This document shows positions 15,708-24,882 of a stretch of 64,000 bases of DNA, one piece after another; position 1 is the first letter of the stretch; each line of letters starts with the position of its first letter. Location: contig NZ_NKCN01000003.1 in the NCBI RefSeq assembly GCF_002245535.1, positions 1 to 64,000 on the forward strand, written 5' to 3'. Source of the stretch: Mycobacterium lehmannii. GTDB taxonomy: Bacteria; Actinomycetota; Actinomycetes; Mycobacteriales; Mycobacteriaceae. Under the pieces are notes generated by a model. That model saw only the letters and a list, made by a program, of their open reading frames with translations, was not told the DNA's origin and did not search any database. A program made the translations under genes and the position numbers.

Positions 15708-16387
15708 CCGCGACCGCCACAGTCAGTCTCGAAGACCACCACGAAGAATCTCGGGTCGCGCAACGCCGAGCCGACAAGTGGATGATCATCGGCGCCGCGC
15801 TGATGGGCATGTGGGCGCCCGGGCTGATCGGATTCCCCATCTTCATGCGCGGGGTTTGGCTGCAACGGCAGGCTGCACGCGCGGGCCTGTCGGTGCGGCC
15901 GATGATTGTCACGCTCATCGGCTACCTGGTGCTGATCGACGGCATGCTCAACAGCCTCGGCTGGGCGCTGGATCTGGTGGCCAACCACACGCTGATCAAC
16001 CGGGTGCTGATGATCGGCTGGGGCCACATGTTCGACGCCGCCTACTTCTGGCACTACAACGAGCCGTGGGTCGGCGGTTCCGCGGTGCCGGGCGAGAAGG
16101 CGTATGTCGCCGGGCTGATCCTGACCGTCTTCGCGATGCGCTGCGCCGCGGCGATCGGCTTCCTGCAGATGAAACGCTGGGGCCACCAGTGGATGATCAT
16201 CACCTGCTGGATGGGCGTGGTGATCTGGTGTGCCTACGTGTTCAACATGACGATGTATGCCGACGCCCGGTACGCCGGTGTGCTGTTCCCGGTCATCGGG
16301 TGGTGGCTCTACGACATCTTCTACATAACCCCGTTCCTCGCGATCCCGTATCTGCACACGGTCAACCGCGAAATCTTCTCGGACTGA
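15704..16387 (+). CDS. Six-helix membrane protein of unknown family (copy 2)
   Basis: GTG 15704 overlaps the stop of the 42-aa gene; a GTG at 15695 would add three residues. The 227-residue protein is a close paralogue of the one at 11677. Identity is highest in the C-terminal half, where the KRWGHQW segment (157-163), the following helix and the NREIFSD end are almost unchanged. FWHYNE (115-120) and YLH (216-218) are also kept. Strong conservation of polar residues within helices argues for a shared ligand or metal-binding function. It is the most plausible client of the VWA-ATPase pair. Confidence 0.8.
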   Translation: MTATATVSLEDHHEESRVAQRRADKWMIIGAALMGMWAPGLIGFPIFMRGVWLQRQAARAGLSVRPMIVTLIGYLVLIDGMLNSLGWALDLVANHTLINRVLMIGWGHMFDAAYFWHYNEPWVGGSAVPGEKAYVAGLILTVFAMRCAAAIGFLQMKRWGHQWMIITCWMGVVIWCAYVFNMTMYADARYAGVLFPVIGWWLYDIFYITPFLAIPYLHTVNREIFSD

Positions 16388-16403
16388 ACAAAAGGAGCAC
16401 GTC

Positions 16404-16847
16404 ATGACACCACCTGCGGGCTCATCGACAACCGATGAGAAAGACCCGGCCGAAGACCTTCCCCCGGGCACCACGCCGTACTACGCGCGCATGCACAAGT
16501 ACATCAAGCGCGCGGTGCTCGTCTGCCTCATCGCCCTTGTCATCGAGGGGGCGTTCACGCTGCCCTTCATGGCGGTGTGGTACGGCTACCCGACCCTGAG
16601 CCTGACCGAGATCTGCAGCGGCCTGCTCAAGGTCCGCTACTCCGACGACACGCTCGAGTGCAAGGTTCCGTATCCGCCGCTAGGCCCCCCGGAGGGTGCC
16701 GAAGGCAAAGACACCGCACGCGACGAATGGGGGATCCAGCCGGTGCCGAAGTACGACCGGATCGGGTTCCGCGAACTGGTGCGTATTCACGAAGAGAGCG
16801 AAGCCCGCAAGGCCGCCCAACAGCAGCAGGAAGATTCGGCTCCGTGA
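16404..16847 (+). CDS. Single-helix membrane protein with soluble Cys-pair domain
   Basis: A 147-residue protein with an AAAGGAGC ribosome site. A polar N-terminus is followed by one helix (about residues 35-60), then a domain with two Cys (TEICSGLL and [10 protein letters not shown]) that could form a disulfide or bind metal, then a charged tail ending in Gln-rich sequence. The topology suggests that the domain after the helix lies outside the membrane. The stop overlaps the P450 start (GTGA). No family is recognised; operon position suggests a subunit of the same membrane complex. Confidence 0.7.
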   Translation: MTPPAGSSTTDEKDPAEDLPPGTTPYYARMHKYIKRAVLVCLIALVIEGAFTLPFMAVWYGYPTLSLTEICSGLLKVRYSDDTLECKVPYPPLGPPEGAEGKDTARDEWGIQPVPKYDRIGFRELVRIHEESEARKAAQQQQEDSAP

Positions 16848-18067
16848 GCGGTAAGTCGGCGGCAGAACACGCGGAGAACTGGGATTTGCGCCACGAGGAC
16901 TTCAACGACGACGATCTCCTCTATGACGTGTACACGGTGATGCGGCGGAAAGCCCCTTTCACCCACACCGACACCCCTTTTCTCACCACCATGCCGGACA
17001 GCGCGTGGGTGGCGGCGCGGTACACCGAGTGTTACCGAATCCTGCAGGACTGGCAGCATTTCTCGAGTAATCCGACTCCGGATGCGACCGAGGCGTTCGG
17101 CGGTGATCTGGTGATCACGCTTGATCCGCCCCGGCAGCAGAAGTTCCGCAAGGTGCTCAACCCCTACTTCTCGCCGGCGCGGATGAAGGCTCTACGGCCC
17201 CAGATTCGCGATGAGACCGATCGGCTGATTGACAACTTCATCACCACCGGGCGCGGCGATCTCGCGCAGGTGGCGTGGCGTCAGCCGGGCATCGTGTTCT
17301 TCAAGTATGTGCTCGGCATGCCGGTCGAGGACGTGCCGTTGTGCATCGAACTCACCGATACCGCGCTCAACGGCGCCACCGAGGAGGAACGGGCACCCGC
17401 CTGGGGCGGGCTGTATCAACACATCCACGACGCGGTGACCGCGCGCACCGACGCACCGCCCCGCGACGACATGATCGACGTGCTGCGCAGCGCCGAGATC
17501 GACGGGGAGCGACTGCCGTTCAACGACGTGGTGGCCAACGCCATGCTGCTTGTCCAGGCCGGTCTGGAGACGACTGCCAGCGCGATGTCGTGGTCGTTCC
17601 ACTATCTGGCGACCCACCCCGCCGAGCGGGACCGGCTGATCGGCGAGCCGGAGCTACTGCCGCGCGCGGTGGAGGAGTTCATCCGTTTCGGCGGATCGAT
17701 CCACGGCATACCCCGCACCGTGGCCGAAGAAGTCGAGTTGGGCGGGCGGACCTTCCGCCCCGGCGACTCGGTGATCGTCAACTACGCCTCGGCCAACCGC
17801 GACGAAGAGGCGTTCGTCGATGCACACCGTTGCATCCTGGACCGCCGGGACAACCGCCATCTGGGCTTCGGCGCCGGTGTGCATCGGTGCCTGGGCTCCA
17901 ACCTGGCCCGGCTGGAATTGCAGGTGGGCTTGGAGCAGGTGCTGACGCGAATGCCGAACTTCACGCTGGACCAGGCGACATCACCTGTGTTCACCGGCAA
18001 TTCCATCACCCGCGGCTTCCGCTCACTTCCCGTCATGTTCGACCCGGCCGAAACCTCGGCCGCATGA
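16844..18067 (+). CDS. Cytochrome P450 (first of the operon)
   Basis: A 407-residue soluble bacterial P450 with the I-helix motif AGLETTAS, an ExxR helix in the EEFIRF region, and the heme loop [10 protein letters not shown] with the ligand Cys at residue 349. The GTG start overlaps the stop of the previous gene. It would hydroxylate a hydrophobic substrate with electrons from a ferredoxin; none is encoded in this operon. Substrate and CYP family are not assigned. It is coupled by ATGA to the next gene. Confidence 0.92.
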   Translation: MSGKSAAEHAENWDLRHEDFNDDDLLYDVYTVMRRKAPFTHTDTPFLTTMPDSAWVAARYTECYRILQDWQHFSSNPTPDATEAFGGDLVITLDPPRQQKFRKVLNPYFSPARMKALRPQIRDETDRLIDNFITTGRGDLAQVAWRQPGIVFFKYVLGMPVEDVPLCIELTDTALNGATEEERAPAWGGLYQHIHDAVTARTDAPPRDDMIDVLRSAEIDGERLPFNDVVANAMLLVQAGLETTASAMSWSFHYLATHPAERDRLIGEPELLPRAVEEFIRFGGSIHGIPRTVAEEVELGGRTFRPGDSVIVNYASANRDEEAFVDAHRCILDRRDNRHLGFGAGVHRCLGSNLARLELQVGLEQVLTRMPNFTLDQATSPVFTGNSITRGFRSLPVMFDPAETSAA

Positions 18068-19113
18068 CCTATCGCATCGTCCAGTGGACCACCGGCAACG
18101 TCGGCAAGCGATCCGTCCGCGCGGTCGCAGTCAACCCGCACCTGGAACTGGTCGGGTGCTACGCGTGGTCGAAGGACAAGGTCGGTCGCGACGTGGGGGA
18201 GCTGTGCGGCATCGACGCGCTCGGCGTGTCCGCGACCGATGACGTCGATGCCCTGCTGGCGCTGGAGCCGGATTGCGTTGTCTACAACCCGATGTTCGCC
18301 GATGTGGACGAGATGGTCCGGATTCTGCGCGCGGGCGTCGACATCGTCTCCACGTCCGAGTTCATCACCGGACACTTCTTCGGCGACGACCGCGACCGCA
18401 TCGTCGAAGCCTGTCGGGACGGCGGCTCGACCATCTTCGGCAGCGGGATCAACCCCGGGTTCATCCAACTCTTCGCCGTCGTTTCGGCCGGGCTGTCCGA
18501 ACGCGTGGACAAGGTTTCGGTCGTGGAGGCCATCGACACCACCATCTACAACTCGCCGGACACCGAGAAGCCGATGGGCTTCGGGTATCCGATCGACCAT
18601 CCCGACCTCAAGTCGATCACCGAGAAGGGTTCGGCCATCTTCCGCGACGGTGTCCTGCTCGTCGCTGACGCACTCGGCGTCCAACTCGACGAGGTCCGAT
18701 GCGACGTCGCATACGCCCAGACCACCGCTGACCTCCAACTGCCCGGCGACTGGTTGATCGCCAAAGGCTGTGTCGCCGGAGTCGATGTCGGCTGGAAAGG
18801 AATCGTCGGCGGCAAGGAGGTCATCGAAATCCGCGGCCGGTGGCGCAAGGGGCAGACACTCGAACCGGATTGGGAACTCGACATGGGCTACACCGTGGAG
18901 GTTCAAGGCACACCCACGATCAAGACCACCCTGAGTTTCCTTCCCCCGGAAGGCTTCGTCGGTGAGACCATCGACGACTACATCATGCTGGGCCTGTCGA
19001 TCGTCGCGATGCCCGCGATCACCGCGATCCCGGCCGTCGTGGCCGCTCCCCCGGGCATCGCGACCTACACCGATCTGCCGCTGCTGCTCCCGAGAGGAGT
19101 CCTCAATGTCTGA
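18064..19113 (+). CDS. NAD(P)H-dependent amine-dehydrogenase-family oxidoreductase (copy 2)
   Basis: The 349-residue protein has a Rossmann N-terminus (RIVQWTTGNVGKRSV, residues 4-18) and DKVGRDVGELCGID, both characteristic of the DapB-like family described at 9060. The start overlaps the P450 stop (ATGA). Position directly after a P450 suggests that it oxidises or reduces the hydroxylated product, but the reaction is unknown. The next paralogue overlaps its last 8 bases. Confidence 0.8.
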   Translation: MTYRIVQWTTGNVGKRSVRAVAVNPHLELVGCYAWSKDKVGRDVGELCGIDALGVSATDDVDALLALEPDCVVYNPMFADVDEMVRILRAGVDIVSTSEFITGHFFGDDRDRIVEACRDGGSTIFGSGINPGFIQLFAVVSAGLSERVDKVSVVEAIDTTIYNSPDTEKPMGFGYPIDHPDLKSITEKGSAIFRDGVLLVADALGVQLDEVRCDVAYAQTTADLQLPGDWLIAKGCVAGVDVGWKGIVGGKEVIEIRGRWRKGQTLEPDWELDMGYTVEVQGTPTIKTTLSFLPPEGFVGETIDDYIMLGLSIVAMPAITAIPAVVAAPPGIATYTDLPLLLPRGVLNV

Positions 19114-20161
19114 ACGGAAGTATCGCGTCATCCAGTGGATGACCGGCGACGTCGGCCAGGTCGGAGTTCGACACTTCGCCCAGTGCCCGGTGTTCGAGCT
19201 TGTCGGTGTACTGGTGCACAGCACGGACAAGGTCGGCAAGGACGCGGGGGAGATCGCCGGCATCGGGGCGACCGGGGTCATCGCCACCGACGACGTCGAG
19301 GCGGTCATGGCGCTCGACGCAGACTGTGTCTTCTACACCCCGGTGATCATGGACGTCGACACCGTGTGCCGACTGCTGCGGTCGGGCAAGAACATCGTCA
19401 CCACAAGCGGATTCTTCCATCCCACAGAACATTTCCGCGAAGCTGGCGACAAGATCCGCGCCGCGTGCGTGGACGGCGGCACGTCGTTTCACGCTGGCGG
19501 CATCCACCCCGGCTACGCCGGTGACATCCTGCCACTCACGCTCGCTCGGGTCGCCTCCCGCGTCGACAGGGTCGAAGTGTGGGAGGTCGTCAACGTGCTC
19601 ACCGACGCCCCGATGGATCACATCGACTGGATGGGCTTCGGCAAGGACAAGGACAAGTTCCTCTCGGAGCCGACGATCCTCGGGCTCGGCGTCCCCTTCT
19701 TCGCCCAGTCGATGCACATGATCGCCGACGGTCTCGGCGTGACCATCGACGACGTGACCGCAGACGTCAAGGCCGCGACAGCCACCCGCGATATCCCGCA
19801 CGACGAGGGCGCCATCCCGCGCGGAACCGTGGCCGCACAACACCATACGTGGACCGCGATGGTTGACGGCGCGCCGCTGATCGTGTTCCACGCCATCTAC
19901 CTGACCGGCGGACCCGACGAACTCGATCCGCCGTGGGACTGGGGACGGACGCGGTACCGCATCGTCATCGAGGGAGATCCGCCGACCGAGCTGACGATGC
20001 ACGGGCGGGTGGCCGCGGACGGCACCATGACCCACCCCGGATACACCTGGACGGCGATGGGCGCGATCAACGCCATCCCCGATGTCTGCGATGCGGCGCC
20101 GGGCTGGCTGACCCATTTGGACCTGGGCCTGATCCAACCGCGCGGGCTGGTGCGCAGATGA
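19106..20161 (+). CDS. NAD(P)H-dependent amine-dehydrogenase-family oxidoreductase (copy 3)
   Basis: A 351-residue paralogue with RVIQWMTGDVGQVGV at the N-terminus and DKVGKDAGEIAGIG. It has a GAGAGGAG ribosome site and overlaps the previous gene by 8 bases. Two adjacent, clearly diverged copies suggest either a heteromeric enzyme or two successive redox steps. The stop overlaps the following VOC gene (ATGA). Confidence 0.8.
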   Translation: MSERKYRVIQWMTGDVGQVGVRHFAQCPVFELVGVLVHSTDKVGKDAGEIAGIGATGVIATDDVEAVMALDADCVFYTPVIMDVDTVCRLLRSGKNIVTTSGFFHPTEHFREAGDKIRAACVDGGTSFHAGGIHPGYAGDILPLTLARVASRVDRVEVWEVVNVLTDAPMDHIDWMGFGKDKDKFLSEPTILGLGVPFFAQSMHMIADGLGVTIDDVTADVKAATATRDIPHDEGAIPRGTVAAQHHTWTAMVDGAPLIVFHAIYLTGGPDELDPPWDWGRTRYRIVIEGDPPTELTMHGRVAADGTMTHPGYTWTAMGAINAIPDVCDAAPGWLTHLDLGLIQPRGLVRR

Positions 20162-20580
20162 CGGCCAGTGCGGAGCCGCGCTTGCACCACGTCGTGTTCG
20201 CGGTGGCGCCGGAACGTCGCGGCGAGGCGGCCGCGTTGTTCACCGAGCTCGGGTTCGCCCTTCAGGAGGCCGAACTGACCGAACTCGGTGTGCGCGTACA
20301 TCTGGACTGGGATCGCGGCATCGAATTGATCAGCCCGGTACCCGGATCGACCGCTTCGGTGGCAGCGCACGTCAACGATTTCCTCGAGCGACACGGCGAC
20401 GGGGTGTACACCGTCGTGCTGCGGGTGCCGGATGCCGCGGCCGCCGAATCCGTCGCGCAGCGCTACGGATCGAGTATCCGTTTTCGACAGGGATTCTCGG
20501 GAGAGGGCTCATATCTCGACGAGATCGATCTGTCGGTTCTGGGGCTCCCAGTGACGCTTCTGGCCACCAACGTGTCATGA
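20158..20580 (+). CDS. VOC (glyoxalase/dioxygenase fold) protein
   Basis: The 140-residue protein starts LHHVVFAVAP and contains GIELISPVPGS and GVYTVVLRV, the beta-alpha-beta-beta-beta pattern of vicinal-oxygen-chelate proteins. The His of LHHVVF and the Glu of IELISP are candidate metal ligands. The family includes epimerases, dioxygenases and isomerases, so the reaction cannot be assigned. It overlaps both neighbours by four bases, consistent with the single operon. Confidence 0.72.
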   Translation: MTASAEPRLHHVVFAVAPERRGEAAALFTELGFALQEAELTELGVRVHLDWDRGIELISPVPGSTASVAAHVNDFLERHGDGVYTVVLRVPDAAAAESVAQRYGSSIRFRQGFSGEGSYLDEIDLSVLGLPVTLLATNVS

Positions 20581-21746
20581 CCGAGGTACCGGGGTTGACG
20601 CAGGTCCTCTACGAGGATCTGCCGATGGCGCGCGACCGCGGTGAGGGTTGGGCCAAGCTGCGGGGCCTCGGCCCGGTGCTCCACGGCGAGGGCTGGTATT
20701 ACTTCACGCGGCGCGACGATGTGCTCACGGCACTGCGTGATCCGGAGACGTTCTCGTCGAGAACCGACTACGACGACATGATCAGCCCGGTGCCCCTGGT
20801 ACCGCTCGGGTTCGATCCCCCCGAGCACACCCGTTACCGCCGGCTCCTGCATCCGTATCTCAGCCCGCAGACACTGAGCGCGCTGCTGCCGACGCTGCAG
20901 GCACAGGTGATTGACATCATCGACGAGATCGCCGGGCGCACCGAGTGTGAAGTGATGGCCGATCTTGCAGTCCCGTACCCGTCGCAGGTGTTCCTCACGT
21001 TGTTCGGCCTTCCGCTCGAGGACCGCGAACGCCTGATCGCCTGGAAGGATGCGATCATCGCGGTCAGCCTGGCCACGGATCCGACCAGTGTGGTTCTGAC
21101 CCCGGCGGCCGAGCTCTTCGGCTATCTCACCGAAGCCGTTCAGACACAGCGGGAGTCGCCACGCAACGGCATACTGTCTGACGTTCTGCACGCCGAGGAT
21201 GCGCTGTCGGATGCCGAAGCGACGGGGATGTCGCTGGTTTTCGTCCTCGCGGGCCTCGACACCGTCACCGCCTCGATCGGCGCCGCGATGCTGGAGCTGG
21301 CCTGCCGCCCCGATCTGCGCCGGCACCTGCGGGACAGCCCCGACGACGTCGGCGCCTTCGTCGAGGAGGTGATCCGGCTGGAACCCGCCGCGCCGGTGCT
21401 CGGGCGGGTGACCACCCGACCGGTGACGGTCGCGGGGGTCACGTTGCCCGCCGGGGCGCAGGTGCGGCTTTGCGTCGGCGCCATCAACCGCGACGGAAGC
21501 GATCCGCTCTCCGGTGACGATCTGGTCATGGACGGAAAACTGCACAAGCACTGGGGCTTCGGCGGTGGCCCGCACCGGTGTCTGGGCGCCCACCTGGCCA
21601 GGATGGAGCTGCGACTCGTCGTGACCGAATGGCTGTCGCGCATACCCCGGTTCGACCTCGTCCCCGGCTACGTTCCCGAGATCGCGTGGCCTTCGGCGAC
21701 GTGCGCACTGCGCGAACTGCCGCTGAGGATCGAGAGGACACCATGA
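20577..21746 (+). CDS. Cytochrome P450 (second of the operon)
   Basis: A 389-residue P450 with the I-helix motif LAGLDTVTAS and heme loop FGGGPHRCLG, the ligand Cys at residue 335. It is moderately short but complete. The second Thr of the usual A-G-x-x-T-T is replaced, reading LDTVT. Start and stop overlap the neighbours in ATGA junctions. The substrate is unknown and probably lipophilic. Confidence 0.92.
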   Translation: MTEVPGLTQVLYEDLPMARDRGEGWAKLRGLGPVLHGEGWYYFTRRDDVLTALRDPETFSSRTDYDDMISPVPLVPLGFDPPEHTRYRRLLHPYLSPQTLSALLPTLQAQVIDIIDEIAGRTECEVMADLAVPYPSQVFLTLFGLPLEDRERLIAWKDAIIAVSLATDPTSVVLTPAAELFGYLTEAVQTQRESPRNGILSDVLHAEDALSDAEATGMSLVFVLAGLDTVTASIGAAMLELACRPDLRRHLRDSPDDVGAFVEEVIRLEPAAPVLGRVTTRPVTVAGVTLPAGAQVRLCVGAINRDGSDPLSGDDLVMDGKLHKHWGFGGGPHRCLGAHLARMELRLVVTEWLSRIPRFDLVPGYVPEIAWPSATCALRELPLRIERTP

Positions 21747-22969
21747 TTGTCGAGGCGGCCAAGCCGAGCGTCTTCGATGCCGGGCTGCCGACGTTGACCT
21801 ACGACATCACCGCGACACCTCAGGAGATCTACCCGCAGTTCCAGGCAGCGCAGAAGCAAGCGCCGGTCGCGCTCGGCCCGATCGGACCGGAGGTGCTGTC
21901 CTACGAACTGGCCAGGACCGTTCTGCGCGACCCGCGGTTCGGGATTCCGCGGGGCATTCACCTGTCGGCGCACGGCATCACCTCAGGGGAGCTGTGGGAC
22001 AGGGTGACTCGCAGCATCCTGAATATGGACGGCGATGAACACCGCCGGTTGCGCGGTCTGGTTTCGAAGGCCTTCACACCGCGGGCGACCGCTCGCATGG
22101 ACCCCACGATCCACACCGTCGTCAACGAGCTCATCGACCGCGTCGCGGACCTCGGCCGGTGCGAGTTCGTCGACGACATCGCGAGGCCCTACCCGATCCC
22201 GGTCATCTGCGCCCTGCTGGGTGCGCCCAGGCAGGACTGGCAACGGTTTTCGCGTTGGGCCGAGGACATCTTCAAAATCGTCAGCTTCGACTGCGATCTC
22301 GTCGAAGAGGAACCGATGATTCTGCGGGCCTGGGACGAGTTCGACGGCTACATCGACCAGATGATCGCCGACCGGCGCGAGGACCTCACCGATGATCTGC
22401 TCTCCGAGCTCATCCGCACCGAGGACGACGGCGACCGGCTCGACGCCAGCGAGCTGCGCATGCTGGCCTTCAGCGTGCTGATCGCCGGAACCGACACCAC
22501 CCGAAGCCAGCTCGCGGCGTCCATGCAGGTGTTGTGTGAGCACCCCGAGCAGTGGGAACTGCTACGCGACGACCCCGGCCTGGCGATGCGCGCCGTCGAA
22601 GAAACGATGCGACATTCACCGTCGATGTGCAGCACCGTCCGAAGTGCGCTCGACGACGTCACGGTCGGTGGAGTCACGTTTCCCGCCGGAACGTTCATCA
22701 TCGTCAACACCTACGCCGCCAACCGCGATCAGAGCGTCTACGACGACCCGGCCCGCTTCGACATCACCCGTAGCGATCCGCCGCCGATCCTCACCTTCGG
22801 TGGCGGCGCGCACTACTGCCTGGGGGCCAACCTCGCCCGGCGCGAGCTCTGCGAGGCCCTGGTCATCATCGCGCGACGCATGCCGAATCCGCGCGTTGCC
22901 GGACCGGCACCATGGAAGCCGCTGCTGGGTATGAGCGGACCGACGAGCCTGCCGATAGAGTTCGGTTGA
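21743..22969 (+). CDS. Cytochrome P450 (third of the operon)
   Basis: A 408-residue P450 with I-helix IAGTDTTRSQ, ExxR in the EETMRH region and heme loop FGGGAHYCLG, the ligand Cys at residue 359. It is a different subfamily from the two upstream P450s. The TGATG junction couples it to the ERG2-like gene, so its product is a candidate partner in sterol- or terpenoid-ring chemistry. Confidence 0.92.
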   Translation: MIVEAAKPSVFDAGLPTLTYDITATPQEIYPQFQAAQKQAPVALGPIGPEVLSYELARTVLRDPRFGIPRGIHLSAHGITSGELWDRVTRSILNMDGDEHRRLRGLVSKAFTPRATARMDPTIHTVVNELIDRVADLGRCEFVDDIARPYPIPVICALLGAPRQDWQRFSRWAEDIFKIVSFDCDLVEEEPMILRAWDEFDGYIDQMIADRREDLTDDLLSELIRTEDDGDRLDASELRMLAFSVLIAGTDTTRSQLAASMQVLCEHPEQWELLRDDPGLAMRAVEETMRHSPSMCSTVRSALDDVTVGGVTFPAGTFIIVNTYAANRDQSVYDDPARFDITRSDPPPILTFGGGAHYCLGANLARRELCEALVIIARRMPNPRVAGPAPWKPLLGMSGPTSLPIEFG

Positions 22970-23544
22970 TGCGGTACAGGATCGACCCCGATGTGCTGCA
23001 CGGGGTCGCGCAGCAAGTGGTCGGATTGCCCGTCGACAGCGGCGAACTCACCACGCGCGCCGTCGAACTGCTCGCCGACGCGTACCCCGACCTCATCGAT
23101 GCGGCACCGGGACGGTGGGTGGCGAGCAAAGCAGGCGGCATCCTCGGCAAGGTGCGGTTCGTGTACTTCAGCCCGCGTGAGTACATCGTGATCTTCGGTT
23201 CCCCGACGGGCACGCAGGGTTTCTCCGGTCGTTACAAGCGGGTGCAGATCCATAAGTTCTTGATGGCGGGCCGCATCGACTCCTACGACCTCGAATCCGA
23301 CGACAACACCGCAATGGCATTGCTTCCGGGTGAGCGAACATGCTTGGAGAAGGGGCAGGCGCGGGGCCTGACCATCCATCCCGGGTCGTGGCACCTCGAA
23401 TACGGGCGCGGTGCAGTGGCGACGACTCTGCCGTTCGCGATGGTCGACACGCTGCTGGTGTCACTCGAACTGGACTCGGTCCGCCGTTCGACGGTCGAGT
23501 TCTCGCGGTTGATCCGTCGCCGGCCGCGTCCACGCGCCCGGTAG
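22969..23544 (+). CDS. ERG2 sterol isomerase / sigma-1 receptor family protein
   Basis: From ATG 22969 the protein has 191 residues. The block EYIVIFGSPTGTQGFSGRY (71-89) and the end segment GSWHLEYGRG (139-148) followed by ATTLPFAMVDTLL closely follow the eukaryotic ERG2/sigma-1 signature, where the matching human segments are EYVLLFGTALGSRGHSGRY and VEYGRG. Glu144 corresponds to sigma-1 Glu172; by my alignment from memory, sigma-1 Asp126 is replaced by His95. ERG2 moves the sterol double bond from C8 to C7. No N-terminal membrane helix is present. The family call is strong; isomerase activity is inferred. Its last 84 bases overlap the convergent MHS transporter gene. Confidence 0.85.
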   Translation: MRYRIDPDVLHGVAQQVVGLPVDSGELTTRAVELLADAYPDLIDAAPGRWVASKAGGILGKVRFVYFSPREYIVIFGSPTGTQGFSGRYKRVQIHKFLMAGRIDSYDLESDDNTAMALLPGERTCLEKGQARGLTIHPGSWHLEYGRGAVATTLPFAMVDTLLVSLELDSVRRSTVEFSRLIRRRPRPRAR

Positions 23545-24795
23545 GAAGCAGGCCGATATCGCCGAGATCACCGAAACCGCAACGAGGTAGGCCACAATCG
23601 AGTTGCTCGTTCTGGTCGCCGTGTACAGGGCGGTGGCGATTGTCGGAGCGAACGCCGAGCCCACCACCTGAGACAGGGTGTAACCGATCGACACGCCGCT
23701 GTAGCGGACGTCGGGGTCGAACGCGAGGCTGAACAGCGAGCCGGTCACGCCCGCGGCCGGCGCCATCGCGAGGCCGAAGACCAGCAGGAGCGCGGCACCG
23801 AAGAGTAGCGCGCTGCCCGTGTTGATCAGAGCGAACGCCGGGCCGATCGAGATGCCCATCAGGATCACGCCTGCCAGGAAGACGGGCTTTCGGCCCAGCC
23901 GGTCAGAAAGCGCCCCGAACATCGGGTAGGTCGCGACCGCTACCACCGCCGCCACGGCCACCCCGAAAAGCGCTTGCGTGCGGTCGATCCCGGCGACGGT
24001 CGTGCCGTACGACACCAGGTAGGCGACGCAGATGTATGCGAACACCCCTTGAGACAGGTACGCCCCGGCGACCAGCAGTATCTGCTTCCAGTGCCTGCGG
24101 AACGCGTCGGCGATCGGCATGCGCACCACCTGTTCGCGCCGCCGCAGAGCCGCGAAGTCCGGACTTTCCGATATGGACAGCCGGATCACCAGGCCGATGA
24201 CGATGAGCAGGGCGCTGGCCACGAACGGGATGCGCCACCCCCACGCCAGAAACTGGTCGTCGGGGAGCCGTGACACCGCCCAGAAGGCCAGCGTCGCGCA
24301 TGCCGTCCCGGCGGGCGCACCCATCTGAGGGAACGCCCCGTAGAGCCCTTTGCGTCGGTCCGAGGCGTGCTCGACGGCCATCAGCGTCGCACCGCCCCAC
24401 TCTCCTCCGACCGCGAAACCCTGCGCGAGCCGCAACACGGTCAACAGGATCGGGGCGGCGAGGCCGATCTGGGCATAGGTGGGCAGAAGCCCCATCAGCA
24501 CCGTCGCGATCCCCATCACGAGCAGCGAGTAGACGAGCATCTTCTTGCGCCCGACGCGGTCGCCGAAGTGGCCGAACACCACCCCGCCGAGGGGGCGCGC
24601 GACGAACCCGACGCCAAAGGTGGCGAACGACAACAGCAATCCCGTGGCAGGTGACACTGCGGGAAAGAACAGTTTCGGGAACACCAGCGCGGCGGCGGTG
24701 CCGTAGATGAGGAAGTCGTAGAACTCGACCGTTGTTCCGATGAAACTGGCCAGTCCAACGCGCATCGGCGAGACCGGTGAAGACACCGTCGACAT
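23461..24795 (-). CDS. MFS transporter, metabolite:H+ symporter (MHS) family (copy A)
   Basis: A 444-residue, 12-helix transporter; ATG 24813 would add six residues. MHS features are VEFYDFLIYGTAAAL in helix 1, RPLGGVVFGHFGDRVGRKK after helix 2 (motif A) and GGEWGGATLMAVE in helix 4. The family imports shikimate, benzoates, betaine and dicarboxylates with protons, so uptake of a carboxylated or aromatic growth substrate fits the surrounding catabolic genes. It is the last gene of the minus-strand unit and its end overlaps the ERG2-like gene. Confidence 0.87.
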   Translation of the reverse strand: MSTVSSPVSPMRVGLASFIGTTVEFYDFLIYGTAAALVFPKLFFPAVSPATGLLLSFATFGVGFVARPLGGVVFGHFGDRVGRKKMLVYSLLVMGIATVLMGLLPTYAQIGLAAPILLTVLRLAQGFAVGGEWGGATLMAVEHASDRRKGLYGAFPQMGAPAGTACATLAFWAVSRLPDDQFLAWGWRIPFVASALLIVIGLVIRLSISESPDFAALRRREQVVRMPIADAFRRHWKQILLVAGAYLSQGVFAYICVAYLVSYGTTVAGIDRTQALFGVAVAAVVAVATYPMFGALSDRLGRKPVFLAGVILMGISIGPAFALINTGSALLFGAALLLVFGLAMAPAAGVTGSLFSLAFDPDVRYSGVSIGYTLSQVVGSAFAPTIATALYTATRTSNSIVAYLVAVSVISAISACFLPGAWTRPATDQPRELDRRTADRVQFE

Positions 24796-24882
24796 GCATC
24801 GATTGTGTGCCATGCCCGATTTCGGTGCACCCGGTTGCGATGAGCGCGATCAAATACGCCGAAATCACCCCGCCTGTGTGCG

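Noticed and set aside
11677..16387. Six-helix proteins as ammonia/methane monooxygenase (AmoA/PmoA-like) subunits
   Set aside because: Length is similar, but I see none of the remembered AmoA/PmoA motifs and no PmoB- or PmoC-like gene nearby.
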